A stretch of DNA of 64,000 nt from Amborella trichopoda (GCF_000471905.2 NW_006499435.1:5420017-5484016); one strand, 5' to 3'; positions 1-11,890 are shown, numbered from the stretch's first letter. Numbers and translations are program-made. The notes: generated by a model from the sequence alone, not told the origin.

Positions 1-859
1 CCGTTAATATAATAATTACTATTAATAGTTTTAGGTAAGTAATTAGTAGTATTAGTCGTAACTTATAGTTTTTATTAATATACCTACATTTAGTAATTTA
101 AAAAAAAATGATCGTTACTTCTATGTGCAAAAGATAAATTGTACAATTTAAAACCATACTTTCAAGTTTAGTAGAGATTCACCAATACCAAAATCATTGT
201 GGTATACTGTAGAAAACTCATGCTCACCTCACAATAACCATCAGCTATAAAATGTGAAGCATGTGGGTTGTACTCCAGGTCTAGAGATTTTTTCCCCCTT
301 CTAAAGAAACAAAAACATCCTAATCACTATTATCTAACCAAATTGGCCAACCAAACCAGTGAAGGAACCGATTTTAGTCAAAACTAGCCTGACTATTAAT
401 CGAATCGATTATTTAGTTGGTTTAATTAATCAAAATTAATTAATTCGATTAATTCAAACTAAATATTAATTTTGACCAGCTCCTTTCAAAACTGTGTTTG
501 AACTTAAGAATTAGACCAACCAAGACACCAAATCAACAAATCAAACCCAATCTGTTCTCAACCTTGTGATTCTGCCTATGATGCTATGGGGTAAACAATA
601 AGGGTATCATGTATTTTTGGTTTTTCTAGCAGACCGACAATTTTTCTCTATTTGCCTTTACCTTTACCATGTGAAGTAAAAAGCTCATGTACCTTATATG
701 CTTTGAATTTATGGAATTTGGATGAATAAAGAAATGGGGATCAGAAGTACACTTTGTTTTGATATGGATTTTTCTTGTTTCATCAATTGGTTGCTTTAGG
801 CCTTGGCCTTTTGCTCATCCTCCATGATACGTATCATCATTTTCTCATATCCAAACATC
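1..859. other. AT-rich intergenic DNA
   Basis: No gene or clear element seen; palindromic TAATTAATTCGATTAATT-type tracts at about 405-470. Confidence 0.5.
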
Positions 860-1065
860 ATGTAGGGTCCATTGCACCCAACCCCCAACTCTCTCTCACC
901 ATTCATGTGGAAGTGCAGAGTCCATTACACCCAACCCCCTCTCTCTCTCTCTATCTATCTCATCATGTAGAAATGTAGAGTCCATTACACCCAACCCCCT
1001 CTCTCTCTCTATCCATCTCATCATATAGAAGTGTAGAGTCCATTACACCCAACCCCCTCTCTCTC
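860..1065. repeat. CT-rich minisatellite, about 60-bp period
   Basis: Three good copies and one degenerate copy of a unit containing AGAGTCCATTACACCCAACC followed by a CT run and CATCTCATCATGTAGAA. The DNA downstream to about 1430 stays CT-rich. The translated ORFs here are simple repeats. Confidence 0.85.
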
Positions 1066-1759
1066 TAAACTCAAACACACAATCCTTCTCATATAACCTC
1101 AAAGTCCTCTCTCTCTCTCTCACCCACACTTTCTAATCTCTCTCTCTCTCACCCACACTTCCAATATCTCTCTCTCTCCAATTGAAGAGTCTTTGCCGGC
1201 AAGTTAGAATTCACAGGCCACACATTCAGAGTTTGTATGTTTGTAAGGAATCTTGATAGCTTTTGCCTCAACTCCCATTCTCCATCCAACCCCATCTTCA
1301 TGTGGGTCGGTCCCTATAATCCCCTTTCTCTCTCCCTTCTCTTTTTATCCAAATACATCTCTTTCTACACATCTTCGTTTCGATTTTCATGATCTTTCTT
1401 CCTTTCTCTTTCTCTCTTCCCCCCTCTCTCTTATCGTATTATAATACGTGGCAAATATTAATTTTTTTTAAATAATTCAATAAAAAAAAAAATCTCTATT
1501 TTTTTTTCAAATAATTTAAAAACTAATTATTTATTAAAATATCAATAAAAATAAAAACCACAATGTGATAATTAATTTGTGATGGCGCTACTTTAAAAGG
1601 CCCTATTTCCGGGTAACCATCGTACACGAGGGAGAAAATAAAAGGGTTTACTTTACAAGATACGTGTCAAAAGGTGATACGTGACATCTTCCACATACGA
1701 CCAAACATTGCTCATACCGCGTAAGCGTAAGAAGAAAGCTGCTTAGGTCTAGTCCAACA

Positions 1760-2200
1760 CTATTTAAAATGAAAGATAAACCTTTCAAACTAGGGAAAGT
1801 ATAAAATAAAAGAAAATGGTTTTATAGGGCTCAAGCTTTACCAAAATAAGTAAAGCCTCACCTCATAACTCATCAAAAATTGTGATTCAAGTATTAAAAA
1901 ATTTTAAATCAATAATATTAGCTTGAACATTATGGTTGTGAAAAAAAATGATTTGAAACGCAAAAAATAGTGTATATTGTAACAAATTATCTAGATCGTC
2001 TATTTTGCCTTAAAAATAAATGTTCATGGATCATATCTGTATTATTTTTTGAATTTCAAATTTCATTGTCGGTGTTAGAAATTGATTTTAGAACCATCAT
2101 GAAGACTTTTGTTGTCGAAAATTCTTTTCGAACGAAGATTTGATGTGAGATTTTATTTTGTTTTCATGAAGCCAAGACCTTAGAAACCTCATCCTAAAAT
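1760..2200 (+). mobile_element. MITE-like repeat, CTTTACCAAAATAAGTAAAG family
   Basis: Shares order and sequence with about 13940-14280 and 51807-52216: AAAATAAGTAAAGCCTCACC, ATCATCTAGATCGTC-type DNA, ATTTCATTGTCGGTG and GAAATTGATTTTAGA, ending near CAAGACCTTAGAAACCTCATC. Part of a further copy lies inverted at about 16640-16870. It is non-coding. Confidence 0.55.
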
Positions 2201-2293
2201 AAATCAATAAGGCTTTTTGTCCTAGAAAAAATTTATATAGAGCCGAGGCTCTAAACAATCAAATTAGAGCTTACCTCAAAAATTTCATTAGCG

Positions 2294-2787
2294 GCGCGTT
2301 TGTATTTCTGAAAGATATCTTCTGGAAAGTTGAATGTTTTTCAATCTTTTGGAAAGTTGAATGTTTTATTCTGAAAAGTTTAAATAAATTATCGGTATTG
2401 GGTTTGATAACATATACATATTAACCATACAAATATAAATATATAACATAATATAATATATTTTTATTAATGTATATTTGTATCATATATAACACATAAT
2501 ATAAGATAATATATATTATATAATATTATGTTATAGTAATATTCTATTATATTATATTATATCATATTAATAATACTAATATTAGGTATTTATATTTATG
2601 CATAGTGAATAGTGATCAACAAAAAAGTTATGAAAGATTAAATTTCTAACCTCCCTAGAAACTTCATCTTTCACTTTTTAATAAAGGAATGGGAACTTTG
2701 GTTGAAAGATTAGTTTTTGAACTTTCATGAAAAGTGTGAAACAATCGCGAAACTTTTTTCAAATCTGAAAGAATAAAACAAACACGC
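2294..2787. mobile_element. Nested MITE inserted into an older MITE
   Basis: The left end GCGCGTTTGTATTTCTGAAAG and the right end, read inward as GCGTGTTTGTTTTATTCTTTCAG, are inverted repeats. The insertion splits a GAGCC-family MITE whose halves lie at about 2227-2290 and 2790-2890, judged against the intact copy at 15666-16058. The interior is very AT-rich (2400-2600). Confidence 0.6.
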
Positions 2788-3134
2788 TCTAAAAGAGGTT
2801 GTTTTGATGCCCAAGTATCCTCAAATTAATCATCTTGACATTAAGATCCTCAAACTGCACCTCTTTGACCGTCACGAAAGGCCAAAATATACATTCATCA
2901 CTAGTTGTCAAATGGTGAAATTGAGTGGCTGGAGTATATTGTTATTTGCTTAAAGTGAGATAAAATACTTCCAAATTTTTGTTGGGAAGTGGCATGTCTT
3001 AAGTTGCCAAATTTCACATTAAGGATAATTGTGACATTCTTGTACACAGACATTATTAGGTAATGTAATTTTAGGATAATTTAAACAAGTATTTCACCTG
3101 TTAGAGTCTCATATTTCTGCAAAGATACGCTCTG

Positions 3135-3507
3135 TAGGGCTGAGAATGGGTCGGATCGGGTCCGGGTCCACTACGATCCAGATTCAAATCATAAAAGTAT
3201 ACATGAGATCCGGATCCGGACCTTATCAAAACCAAAAAATTATTTTATATCTATAAAATAATACAGCATAATATATAACAAAAAAATGCTATATAACATA
3301 TATGTATGTATATATAAAATAATATATAATATTTTAATAATTGGGTTGGATTCGAATCGGATCCACCTATACTCATATCCAATCTGAATTACTATTTGGA
3401 TCCAAATTTCAGATTCGGATCTGACCGTTCGAATCGATCCATAACTGGATCCGGATAGGGTCTCCAATTCGGGTTTCGAATCCAAATCCGGTAAATTCTC
3501 ACCCCTA
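3135..3507. mobile_element. hAT-like non-autonomous element
   Basis: 373 bp. The left end TAGGGCTGAGAATGGGTCGG and the right end, read inward as TAGGGGTGAGAATTTACCGG, are Ac/Ds-type termini. Subterminal DNA is full of GGATCCGG. Flanking octamers ACGCTCTG and ACTTTTTG agree at 5 of 8 positions, compatible with a decayed 8-bp target duplication. No transposase ORF. Confidence 0.6.
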
Positions 3508-4638
3508 ACTTTTTGCGTCCATTAATTATATCAATATATAGACTTGTCTCATTTTGACAAGTAACCGAATACAAGAGTAGAAATAAATCACAGATACCTA
3601 TTATACCAGACTTACCATAAAATGACCTACCTTTCCTGTACATATTAATTTTAATATACACCTTCTATAATAACCCTTGAGACCATATGCATTTTCCTTA
3701 ACATCACCTCACTCAATTGTAATTTGAAGGTCTACCTGTCTAGACTCGATCCACAAAGTTCACCATCATTGTCAAAGCTTTTTTCCAACTAAATGAGTTC
3801 GGCTACACGAATCCTGATCCATCGTTTTCACAATGTTCAAACAGTTAATACCTTGAATATAGCACAGCTAGTGCCTAAGTTGGGACACTCCAAAAATATT
3901 TTGAGTAATCTTGTTTCATGGTTTTCTTGTAAAGAAATGTTCGAGTTGCATATCCCATGATGATTGTATCCAAGAAACCCTTCACATGAGAGGTTAGCAC
4001 TCGGTTATTTTTCACTGAGTTTGTAATTCCTCCATTTAAGAAATAAACTTCTCACCCTGGTTCAGACAAACTCAATATTAGAGCAGTCTAAGAAACTACT
4101 CGGAGCTCAAGCACATGGAGGAATACAAGTCGCAAGGACTGGTGACAAAATCGAGTTCGCTGTGACAGTGGTTAACTGAATCTTCTTATTTTTAGCCACA
4201 GTAAAGCTAATATTATTTTTGTTTTCGCCACTGTTTGAGTGAAATTTCATTCCTTCTCAGAAGCAAAACAAGCCCTGTCATTCTACTTTGATGTCAAGAT
4301 GATATAAGCTTTGGCCACAATCAAGAACCAGTTGTAGACTTCTGACCGCAAGCAAGATTTATTTAAGCAAATTAATAACCTAATCTTGTAATTAAGGCTT
4401 TATAATGCCCTAAATCCAACAATGTCAATGTCCATCTCTCTTTGATTTCGACAAATCAAATATTCAGTTAGAAAGGGTTTTTCATCCCTTGAATTTTGGT
4501 AGATTCAAGGAGGAAAATACCAAAAGAATATGGTTATCTATTATAGTTCTGGATCTCTTTCATCACGTGGTTCAAAATTGACTTCTTGTATCAAAGGTAA
4601 ATAGTCGCATTGTATACAATCTCATATATTTATCGAAA
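3508..4638. other. Intergenic DNA
   Basis: No gene recognised. A short TCGGCTACACGAATCC fragment near 3800 resembles the RTE-like tail at 60567-60765. Confidence 0.45.
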
Positions 4639-5183
4639 GGGGAATGATTTCATGCAACGGTTGTGTAGTAGTATAATGCAACTATATTCAAAAACTATGT
4701 TGAGACATTTGTTTGATACAAATTTTTAAATGTACACTCTTTTCATTATGAAGAATAATCACAAAAAAGAAAATTTTGAAAAAAATCTCTAGAAAGTTTT
4801 CATTCTAGCCCAATTAATATAAGCCGTCCATTTTATTGAGATGGATAGATATAGGCCTCAAAAGCAGTTTTTTATTTCCAAAATTTTTATATAGCGTTAT
4901 CATCATTAGATTAATAATTCTAAAAAAGAAAAAGAGATTTTGAATTTGTAAAAGCCTAGATCTTGAAATTCATTGAATGGATGGTCGAGATTCATTGTTG
5001 GATGGGCACTAATTTTGACCACATCTAAGGTGCAAATTAAAATTTGAGTTCCGTAGTATTGATTATGAGGATGAAGACAATGTGTGTGCACAATTTGGGG
5101 TCATACAAATGCCAAAAATATGGTTTTCTAACGAAGTGGTTGCATTATACTACTATACAACTGTTGCATTAGATCGTTTGCCT
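4639..5183. mobile_element. hAT-type MITE, copy 1
   Basis: 545 bp; the second copy is at 11344-11890. The ends are inverted: GGGGAATGATTTCATGCAAC, then GTAGTAGTATAATGCAAC, against the inward-read right end AGGCAAACGATCTAATGCAAC. Flanking octamers TATCGAAA and TATCAAAA match 7 of 8, an 8-bp target duplication as hAT elements make. The small minus-strand ORF inside (4906-5091) is shared with copy 2 but has no recognisable domain. Confidence 0.75.
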
Positions 5184-5404
5184 TATCAAAATACCTTTGA
5201 AAAATGACAGCGGTAATTTGGTTATTTTAAAATTTTAAAAGTAATTATTTTATAATTTTACATGGTGTCGCAATAGTGTTCGGTATACATCCAAAATTAC
5301 ATCTTATTTTATTTATATAAAAATATTAAAATTAAAATGGTGATATGAATTTTGAACCATGTGATGAAATATCTGGTGATTGGAAGCTAATAATTATATA
5401 TATA

Positions 5405-5925
5405 TATGGGAAAATATGGAAAATATATATAGGAAGATGCTCCAAAATGCCTATAGGAAAAAATGAACAATGATTTTGCCGACCTTCATCACCGTCCAAA
5501 GTTCATCGTACGGTCATGATTGTTCGGTAGTGTTTCATTTTTCATTTTTTCTACAAAACAGAATAATTTGAAATTTAGAGCATATGTTCATAAAAAATTG
5601 GCGAATCTACAAAAAATATCAAAAAAGTATTTTACATAAAATAAATTGACCAAAATACCCCCAAAAAGTTTTAGGGGTATTTTAGTCTCTCTTTTTTTGT
5701 GAATTATTTTTTTATATTTTTATTAGGTATGCCTCACTAAGATTTACACACGCTCCAAATTTTAAATCATTCAAATTTGTAAACAAAAAAATGAAAAATG
5801 AAACACTACAGGACAATCGTGGCTGCACGATGAACTTTGGACAATGATGAGGGTAGGCAAAATCACTGTTCATTTTCACCTATAGACATTAAGAAGACTT
5901 TTATATATATATATATATTCCATAC
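5405..5925. mobile_element. Foldback MITE with arms of about 170-200 bp
   Basis: The left arm carries GCCTATAGG, AATGAACAATGATTTTGCC, CCAAAGTTCATCGT and TAGTGTTTCATTTTTCATTT. The right arm carries each of these as a reverse complement in reverse order (AAAAATGAAACACTA, ACGATGAACTTTGG, GGCAAAATCACTGTTCATTTT, CCTATAGACAT). It could fold into a long hairpin. It has no coding capacity. Confidence 0.8.
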
Positions 5926-6261
5926 TTTTTTGTAGCTCATATAATACCCTCAATTCTAGTTGCAATATATTATCTTTTTACATAACATCCAAACAGTGCA
6001 ATTAAAAGCTTTATGAGATATTTGATAATGGGTATTATGGAATGAATAACAAGTAGCCAGAGTGGCTATTATAAAAGAATTCTTCACTGTAACAGTAGCT
6101 AAAATGTCTGCTACAATATAATTATTCATGCAAAACATAGGATACCTAATAGAACTCAAGAGATTTTAGATCTTAGGGAAATTTAGGCAAGGATCCAACA
6201 CAAGTTTCATCATTAGAGAATGGCTAACATTTTTGGACACTTTAAAGTTAGGTAAAACATT

Positions 6262-7068
6262 TTTTTGGAAAAATTACAAAAAAATCTCTAAAATACACTA
6301 TCTATGCAACTTACCCCCATCCAAACATTTTATCTTACTTTTTCCCAAACGTATACTTTCTATGCAAATACCCCCCAACCAAAAAAGTTCTTTTTTTTTT
6401 TATGGAAATGCCCTTCCCCGTACAAAATGCCCCTTTGTTTTTGACGGAAATGCGCTCCAACAGTCTCAAAGGGCGCTCCAACAATATATGCCTAGAGCCA
6501 AGCGCTCCTACAGTTGCATAGGGCGCCCCAGCACTGAAGATAGCGCTCCGGCAGTATACGTTCTAGAGATGATGCTCTCCGGCAATACATGCTTTGGAGC
6601 CACAGCACTCTGGCAGTTGCATAAGGCGATCCGGCACTCGGGAGACATCTCTTCGGTACTCGAGACACATGCGCTCCGATAATGTATGTTCTGGAGATGA
6701 CAGCGCTCTAGCATTTGCAAACGCGCTCCGGCAATGCTTATTCTGGAGACGAGGCGCTTCGGCGGTACTTGTCTTGGAGTCACAACGTCTCCGATAGTAT
6801 CCGTAGGCGCTTCGACATTATATTTTCTAGACAGTGCGCCTTCGGTAGTTGGATACTGCGCTCCGACAATGTGCTACTTGGGTCCGATAGTCAGCGCCAA
6901 TTGATTTTTTTTGTACGGGAATGACATTTCCTTAAAAAAAAAAAACTTTTTTGGTTGGGGGGTATTTGCATAGAAAATATTATTTTAGGAAAAAAATGAG
7001 AGAAAAGGTTTGGATAGGGTAAGTTGCCTAAATAGTGTATTTAGGTGAGGTTTTTGTAATTTTCCCTT
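6262..7068. mobile_element. Long-terminal-inverted-repeat element with CG-rich minisatellite core
   Basis: The arms (about 6262-6440 and 6890-7068) are reverse complements, sharing CTATGCAACTTACCC, TATGCAAATACCCCCCAACC and GGAAATGCCATT-like segments. Between them lies about 450 bp of CG-rich, tandemly repeated DNA. Elements with long inverted arms and an unrelated core recall MULE or foldback transposons. The ORFs crossing it (for example 6233-6682) read through repeats and show no domain. Confidence 0.75.
6440..6900. repeat. CG-rich minisatellite (GCGCTCCGGCA units)
   Basis: About 15 imperfect units of two alternating lengths, about 20 and about 30 bases, each starting near GCGCTCCGGCA. The short type continues with GTTGCATAG, the long type with ATATATGCTCTGGAGAC or similar. 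Base composition is strikingly GC- and CpG-rich against the AT-rich surroundings. Confidence 0.8.
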
Positions 7069-7732
7069 TTTTTTTTAATGCCGTGTTACTTGGCTTTGAA
7101 AGTTGACTTTCAAACAGGTTATAACTCAAAAGCCAAGATAAGTGTTTAGATGGTCCAAAAGTCCTAATTTAGACTACACAAAAAAGAAGATGTGTTTGGC
7201 AGTTGGAAAGTTGGACTATCGAACGTCCCTAATACTTGGTTTTCTTTTTTGTGTTCAGAATGCGTGGACTCAAGTGGAATCTCTGATACCAGTTATTGTG
7301 ATTTTTGATAGTGGTGCAAACCAACAAAGGTGTTAGGCGTGAAAAATTATTGTGCATCAAATCCACATGAGCATGCAATGGAAGCAATATGAAAGGCTCG
7401 TATAATTTAAACAATAATACAAGAAAGCATGAGAAAGTAATCAACCATCAAATGACACATGATTTAACGTGGTTATACCACAAACAGTGACCTACATCAA
7501 TAGGAGAACTGTACAATGCTTTACTTAATTATTCAAAGAGATTACAAGAAATAACAAGGTATAAAAGCTCTACATTCCAACAGTCTCTCTCTCTCTATCT
7601 CTCTTAACAGGGTCCAAAACAAGGCACAAAATACACTTATTCAGGGAGGTTGCATGAAGAAAACAAGGTTCGAAGACCTTCAAACAAGCGGCTTTCTTTC
7701 TCTACAAAATCCCTTTACAACATAACCATAAG

Positions 7733-7972
7733 TGTGTAGAGTCTCAGGTTTCTTTAAAAAGACTCAGTGTTCATTAATTAATATGAATATACAGACTTAT
7801 CTTTTATAGATAATTACAGATTACTCTAATAGAAACTAAATCATAGACATCCAAACTATACACAAACTTACTATAAAACACAAGACACAATATCCTACTC
7901 TTCCCAAATTTATTGATTATAATATATACCTTTTATATTAACTGGATATAAAATATATACTTTCTTTTCACA
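7733..7972 (-). repeat. TRIM 3' LTR
   Basis: On the minus strand it begins TGTGAAAAG and ends CTCTACACA, the expected TG...CA ends. It aligns base for base with 8369-8608. Confidence 0.85.
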
Positions 7973-8368
7973 GTCCCCCTCAAACTCCCCCTCAAACTCA
8001 AGATGTTATGAAAGAGAGCAGCTGAAGTTTGAACACCAAGTCATGAAAACGAGCAATTAGATCTTTAGGTGTATACTCAGATAGCTTGATCAACAAGCAT
8101 AGAAAGTAGCAGTGAATCTACAAGCTTTGAAAACATATGGCTTCGAGAACTCTTCGAAAAGATCAAATAGTTGATTCACGACTCGGCAGAGAGACATATC
8201 AAAGAGTCGAAACACGACTCTACAGAGAGGACATATCAGAGAGTCGAAACACGGTTTGATCGAAGTTACATCGATTCGGTGAGCAACAGGCTCGTCTTGA
8301 AAATCGACGAGAAATGCTTTAGAGATGAGGAATAAACATAGTTAAAGATGAATCTGGCTCTGATACCA

Positions 8369-8608
8369 TATGAAGAGTCTCATGTTTCTCTGTAGAGACT
8401 CAGTGTCCATTAATTGATATGAATATACAAACTTATCTTTATAGTCAATTTACAAATGATACTAATAGAAACTAAATCATAGACACCTAAACTATACACA
8501 TATTTATTATAAAATGAAAAACACAATATCCTATTCTTCCCATATTTACTGATTATAATATATACCTTCTATATTAATGATATACACAATATATACTTTT
8601 CTTTCGCA
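8369..8608 (-). repeat. TRIM 5' LTR
   Basis: On the minus strand it begins TGCGAAAG and ends CTCTTCATA, a C-to-T change from the CACA end seen in its partner. The primer-binding site follows at once. Confidence 0.85.
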
Positions 8609-9547
8609 ATAAGAACCCAAACTAAGTGCTCCTTCTTTAAGACTTACTCTAGAATAAGGTTTACGACAAACCCACAAGATAACTCTTTCACTACCTACTT
8701 TCTCTCGCCAATACCGGGTAGAAACAAGCCCAAAAACCCCTAATGTGAGCTCTCTTTCTCTCCTGTGTTTCTCACACTCTTCTTCTCACACACTCTTTCT
8801 CAAACACTCTCTCTCTCTCAAACAAAGTAGAAGAAAGTCCTTTATACATAAGGCTATCAAAGCACCACAACATTTACATTAGATCCAATCCAATGGCCTA
8901 AAAAGTATTAGAGAAAAGTCAAAAAAAAAACACAAGTGAATTACCTCCTTTTCGTAAACTACCTCATGTTCACGAATTACCATGTTTTTGTGAACTACGA
9001 TGTTTTCATGAATTATCTCCTTTCTGTAAATTACGGTCTTTTCATGTGAATTACATTTTTTTTTACTCTTTATAACAGAGCAAAAATGGACATGAGCTAC
9101 TTCATTTTCTATTTGAACACTGGATAACAAGAAGGCACAAACCAGGTATAGGAAAATCCTAAGTTTCACATTTGTGACTTGGCTTCGCAAATAACATTAT
9201 GAACTTTCAAACCTCTCAAATACTCAATCTTTTTTTAGGTTTGGGGCTGTTCGGAAGTAGGACTTTTGAACTACCCAAACACTTAAACTTCTTATATTTT
9301 GGGCGGTTTAAAAGTTGCACAATAACTTTAATTATAGTATCACCTACAAATAGATCTATACAATCCTAATTTGTTAGTTTTAATAATTGTTTGCAATTCA
9401 TAAAAATAATGAAAGTTAAAATCTTTGTTTAACAAAGTTCACAATTCCTATTTTTGTTTAAAAATTGGGTACTATTAATTTAAATTAATTCTTAATTAAA
9501 TTTTTTGACAATTACATAATTTATATTATAAATAAAATGAGGCATTA

Positions 9548-9784
9548 TTTTTATAGCATACAAAGAGACCATTTATTTTTGGTATAAAGTCTCAATTATT
9601 TTTATTCACCAGATTTCATATTGAGTAGTTGTAAGAGTGCCATTAATTGGACTCAAAGTTCAAAAATAAATTTCAAACTTTGTGACACATTCCAAGCCAT
9701 CCAAGTAGACATCTTGCGGTTAGGAGTAATTGTGATATCCTCGTAAGTTGTAACAAAAATAAGTGGTCTCATAATATATAATCC
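9548..9784. mobile_element. MITE, AGGGATTGT family
   Basis: Carries AGAGACCATTTATTTTTGGT at the left and AGTGGTCTCATAATATATAATCCC at the right, with ACTCAAAGTTC and TTTGTGACACATTCCAAGCC inside, matching the other family members. Confidence 0.6.
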
Positions 9785-11343
9785 CTATTTTTATTGTAGA
9801 ATTGAAAATGAAGCTTTTATTCAAAAGGAGCAAGATGCATTAGATTTTATAACTTCATCGTGATAAATATTTAAACTACACCTTGATAAAAAAAATTATT
9901 CTCAAATTTAGCAATTTAATTCAATTAAGCTAAAAAAGTAATCTGCCTTGAATAATATAAATAATGGATCTTCATGAATATGAATGTTGGATTTTTTTTA
10001 AAATTATTTATTTATTTATCAATATTATTTTTTAACAATCGTTTGTCATTCACGATACATTGATAACTAGAAGGGTCATTACTTTTATTTTCGCATTCAA
10101 ATTTATAATTTTGAACTAAAAATGGTAAATCATATGGAGTAAAAAATATTCTCAAATTTATAAATGTCAATTAGAATATACAATTATTCTTCTATTTTTT
10201 AAAAATGATTTTTATTATACAAACTTATTTTAGTTTTTAATACTAATATGAAAACTATTGAGGAAAATATTTTACTCCATTTTTTTAAGTATTTTGATAT
10301 CTATTTTATCCATTTTGTTCTACATATATCAAACAATAATTAAGTTCAGGATACATATGCAGTGTACGTGCCTACGCTAGTAGAAGTAAGATGCACCATA
10401 AAAACAGATTAGGTGGTGTCACCCTCCGATGATCATCTTGACCTTGAGATATATAGAAATAAAAAAAACCAATATTTCGTGGCACAAAAATAGATCATCT
10501 TCTAACAAATTATTAAATCGCCCATTTCGAGATTTTTAAATGTTTATTGATATGCTTGATAGACACTGTATTGAAAATTTTGAATTTTAAAATTAAGGTA
10601 CTTTTATAGTACACGACCCTCTTTCTAAAGAAATAGAAGAACTATATAAGCCAACATGCTCAAGCTACAGTGTGAGCCCATTTAGTCAAATTACACAGCC
10701 AGAGGAATATTTTGGGTCTGAAATTTTGGAAGATATCTTTGATTTAAATGAACTGTTTTGTCAAAAATAATAGTTTTGTATTTTTTAGGCCTAGATCCAA
10801 ATCAAATACTGGCCTTCGTGAAATTAGCAATTTCAGTTTTGACAAAAAAAAAAATGTGCAATTTAATTTTTTCTTTTTTTCGGCACTTGGATGTCAAGAA
10901 CAAAAAATAGGAAGTTCCAATATGCATAATAGGTAAAGTGGTTTATGTATTACATAATGCATCCCCCAAGGCATCGCACATCCATCTTAAAAAAAAATGG
11001 ATGTGAAGTTGTGTTCTCGAAAAAAGAAAAAAAAAATTTTATTTGAAAACTACGTTAAGAAAAAACACTATTTTTTTCAAATTTGATATTTTTTTACTAA
11101 AATAGGCATCACAATAGTTATATTGACGTAATGACTACTACATTATGGTATTTAAAATATTGTAATGATTAGATTAAGACTTACGTTACTTTAAAGACCG
11201 TAATGTTTAGCCTGGTCATTACGATACTTTAATGACCAAAATACTATCTTATTTTTTAAATTGATTTTTTAATAGATTCATGCTCTCTGCGTTAGAGATT
11301 ATATATACTGAAAAAAAAATAGGTCTAAAATCTATACAAAAAA
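9785..11343. other. AT-rich intergenic DNA with fragmentary repeats
   Basis: No gene seen. At about 11090-11260 there are TTACGGTACTTTAA-like tracts related to the core of the foldback at 17459-19003. Confidence 0.45.
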
Positions 11344-11890
11344 GGGGATTGATTTCATGCAATGGTTGTATAGTAGTATAATGCAACTATCTTCAAAAAC
11401 CATGTTAGAGACATTTATTTGATATGAATTTTTAAATGTGCACTCTTTTCATTTTGAAGAACAATCACAAAAGAAAATTTTGAAAAAATGCTATAGAAAG
11501 TTTTTATTCTAGCCCAATCAATATGAGCCGTCTATTTTATTGAGATGGTTAGATATAGGTCTCAAAAGGAATTTTTTATTCCCAAAATTTTTATATAGAG
11601 TTATTATCATTAGATTAATAATGCTAAAAAAGAAAAAAGTGATTTTTGAGTTTGTTAAGGCCTAGATCTTGAAATTCACCAAATAGATGGTCGAGATTCA
11701 TTGTTGGATGGGTACTAATTTTTACCATATCTAGGGTGAAAATTGAAATTTGTTTTTTCATATGATTGATTATGAGGATGAAGAAAATGTGTGTGCAAAA
11801 TTTGGGGTCATACAAATGCCAAAAATATGGTTTTCTAGATGTGTGGTTGCATTATCCTACTATACAACCGTTGCATTAGATCGTTTCTCT
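11344..11890. mobile_element. hAT-type MITE, copy 2
   Basis: Aligns along its whole length with 4639-5183 in the same orientation, with scattered substitutions. The termini GGGGATTGATTTCATGC and the inward-read AGAGAAACGATCTAATGC are slightly degraded. Flanking octamers ACAAAAAA and GTAAAACA agree at only 5 of 8, so this copy seems older or more damaged. Confidence 0.75.

Larger units (their letters stand above)
7733..8608 (-). mobile_element. TRIM (terminal-repeat retrotransposon in miniature), complete with target duplication
   Basis: Two direct repeats of about 240 bp (7733-7972 and 8369-8608) flank about 395 bp of non-coding DNA. Directly next to the upstream LTR the minus strand reads TGGTATCAGAGCCAG (8354-8368), the primer site for initiator tRNA-Met. 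Next to the other LTR it reads TTGAGGGGGAGTTTGAGGGGG (7972-7997), a polypurine tract. A 5-bp target duplication, ATAAG, is present at 7728-7732 and 8609-8613. All parts needed for trans-mobilisation are present but there is no gag or pol, which defines a TRIM. LTR differences indicate moderate age. Confidence 0.88.
7283..9190 (-). mobile_element. Possible LTR-retrotransposon remnant hosting the TRIM
   Basis: At 7283-7296 the minus strand reads ACTGGTATCAGAG, resembling a tRNA-Met primer-binding site. The adjacent DNA (7297-7732) has AACGTGGTTATACCAC and CCTACATC, motifs often seen in plant LTRs. After the TRIM, the CT-rich stretch to about 8830 could be its continuation. No protein domains remain and no matching second LTR was identified, so this is tentative. 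Confidence 0.35.

Noticed and set aside
860..1065. CRISPR-like array
   Set aside because: The repeats are a contiguous CT-rich minisatellite without unique spacers, in a plant nuclear context.
6233..6924. Overlapping ORFs of 149, 91, 67 and 69 aa
   Set aside because: They read through the CG-rich minisatellite on both strands. Length reflects the absence of AT-rich stops, and no domain or gene structure is visible.
8879..9190. 103-aa minus-strand ORF
   Set aside because: It is driven by repeats of GTGAATTAC/TTCATG giving His-Glu-Val-rich text. No homology or gene context is recognised.
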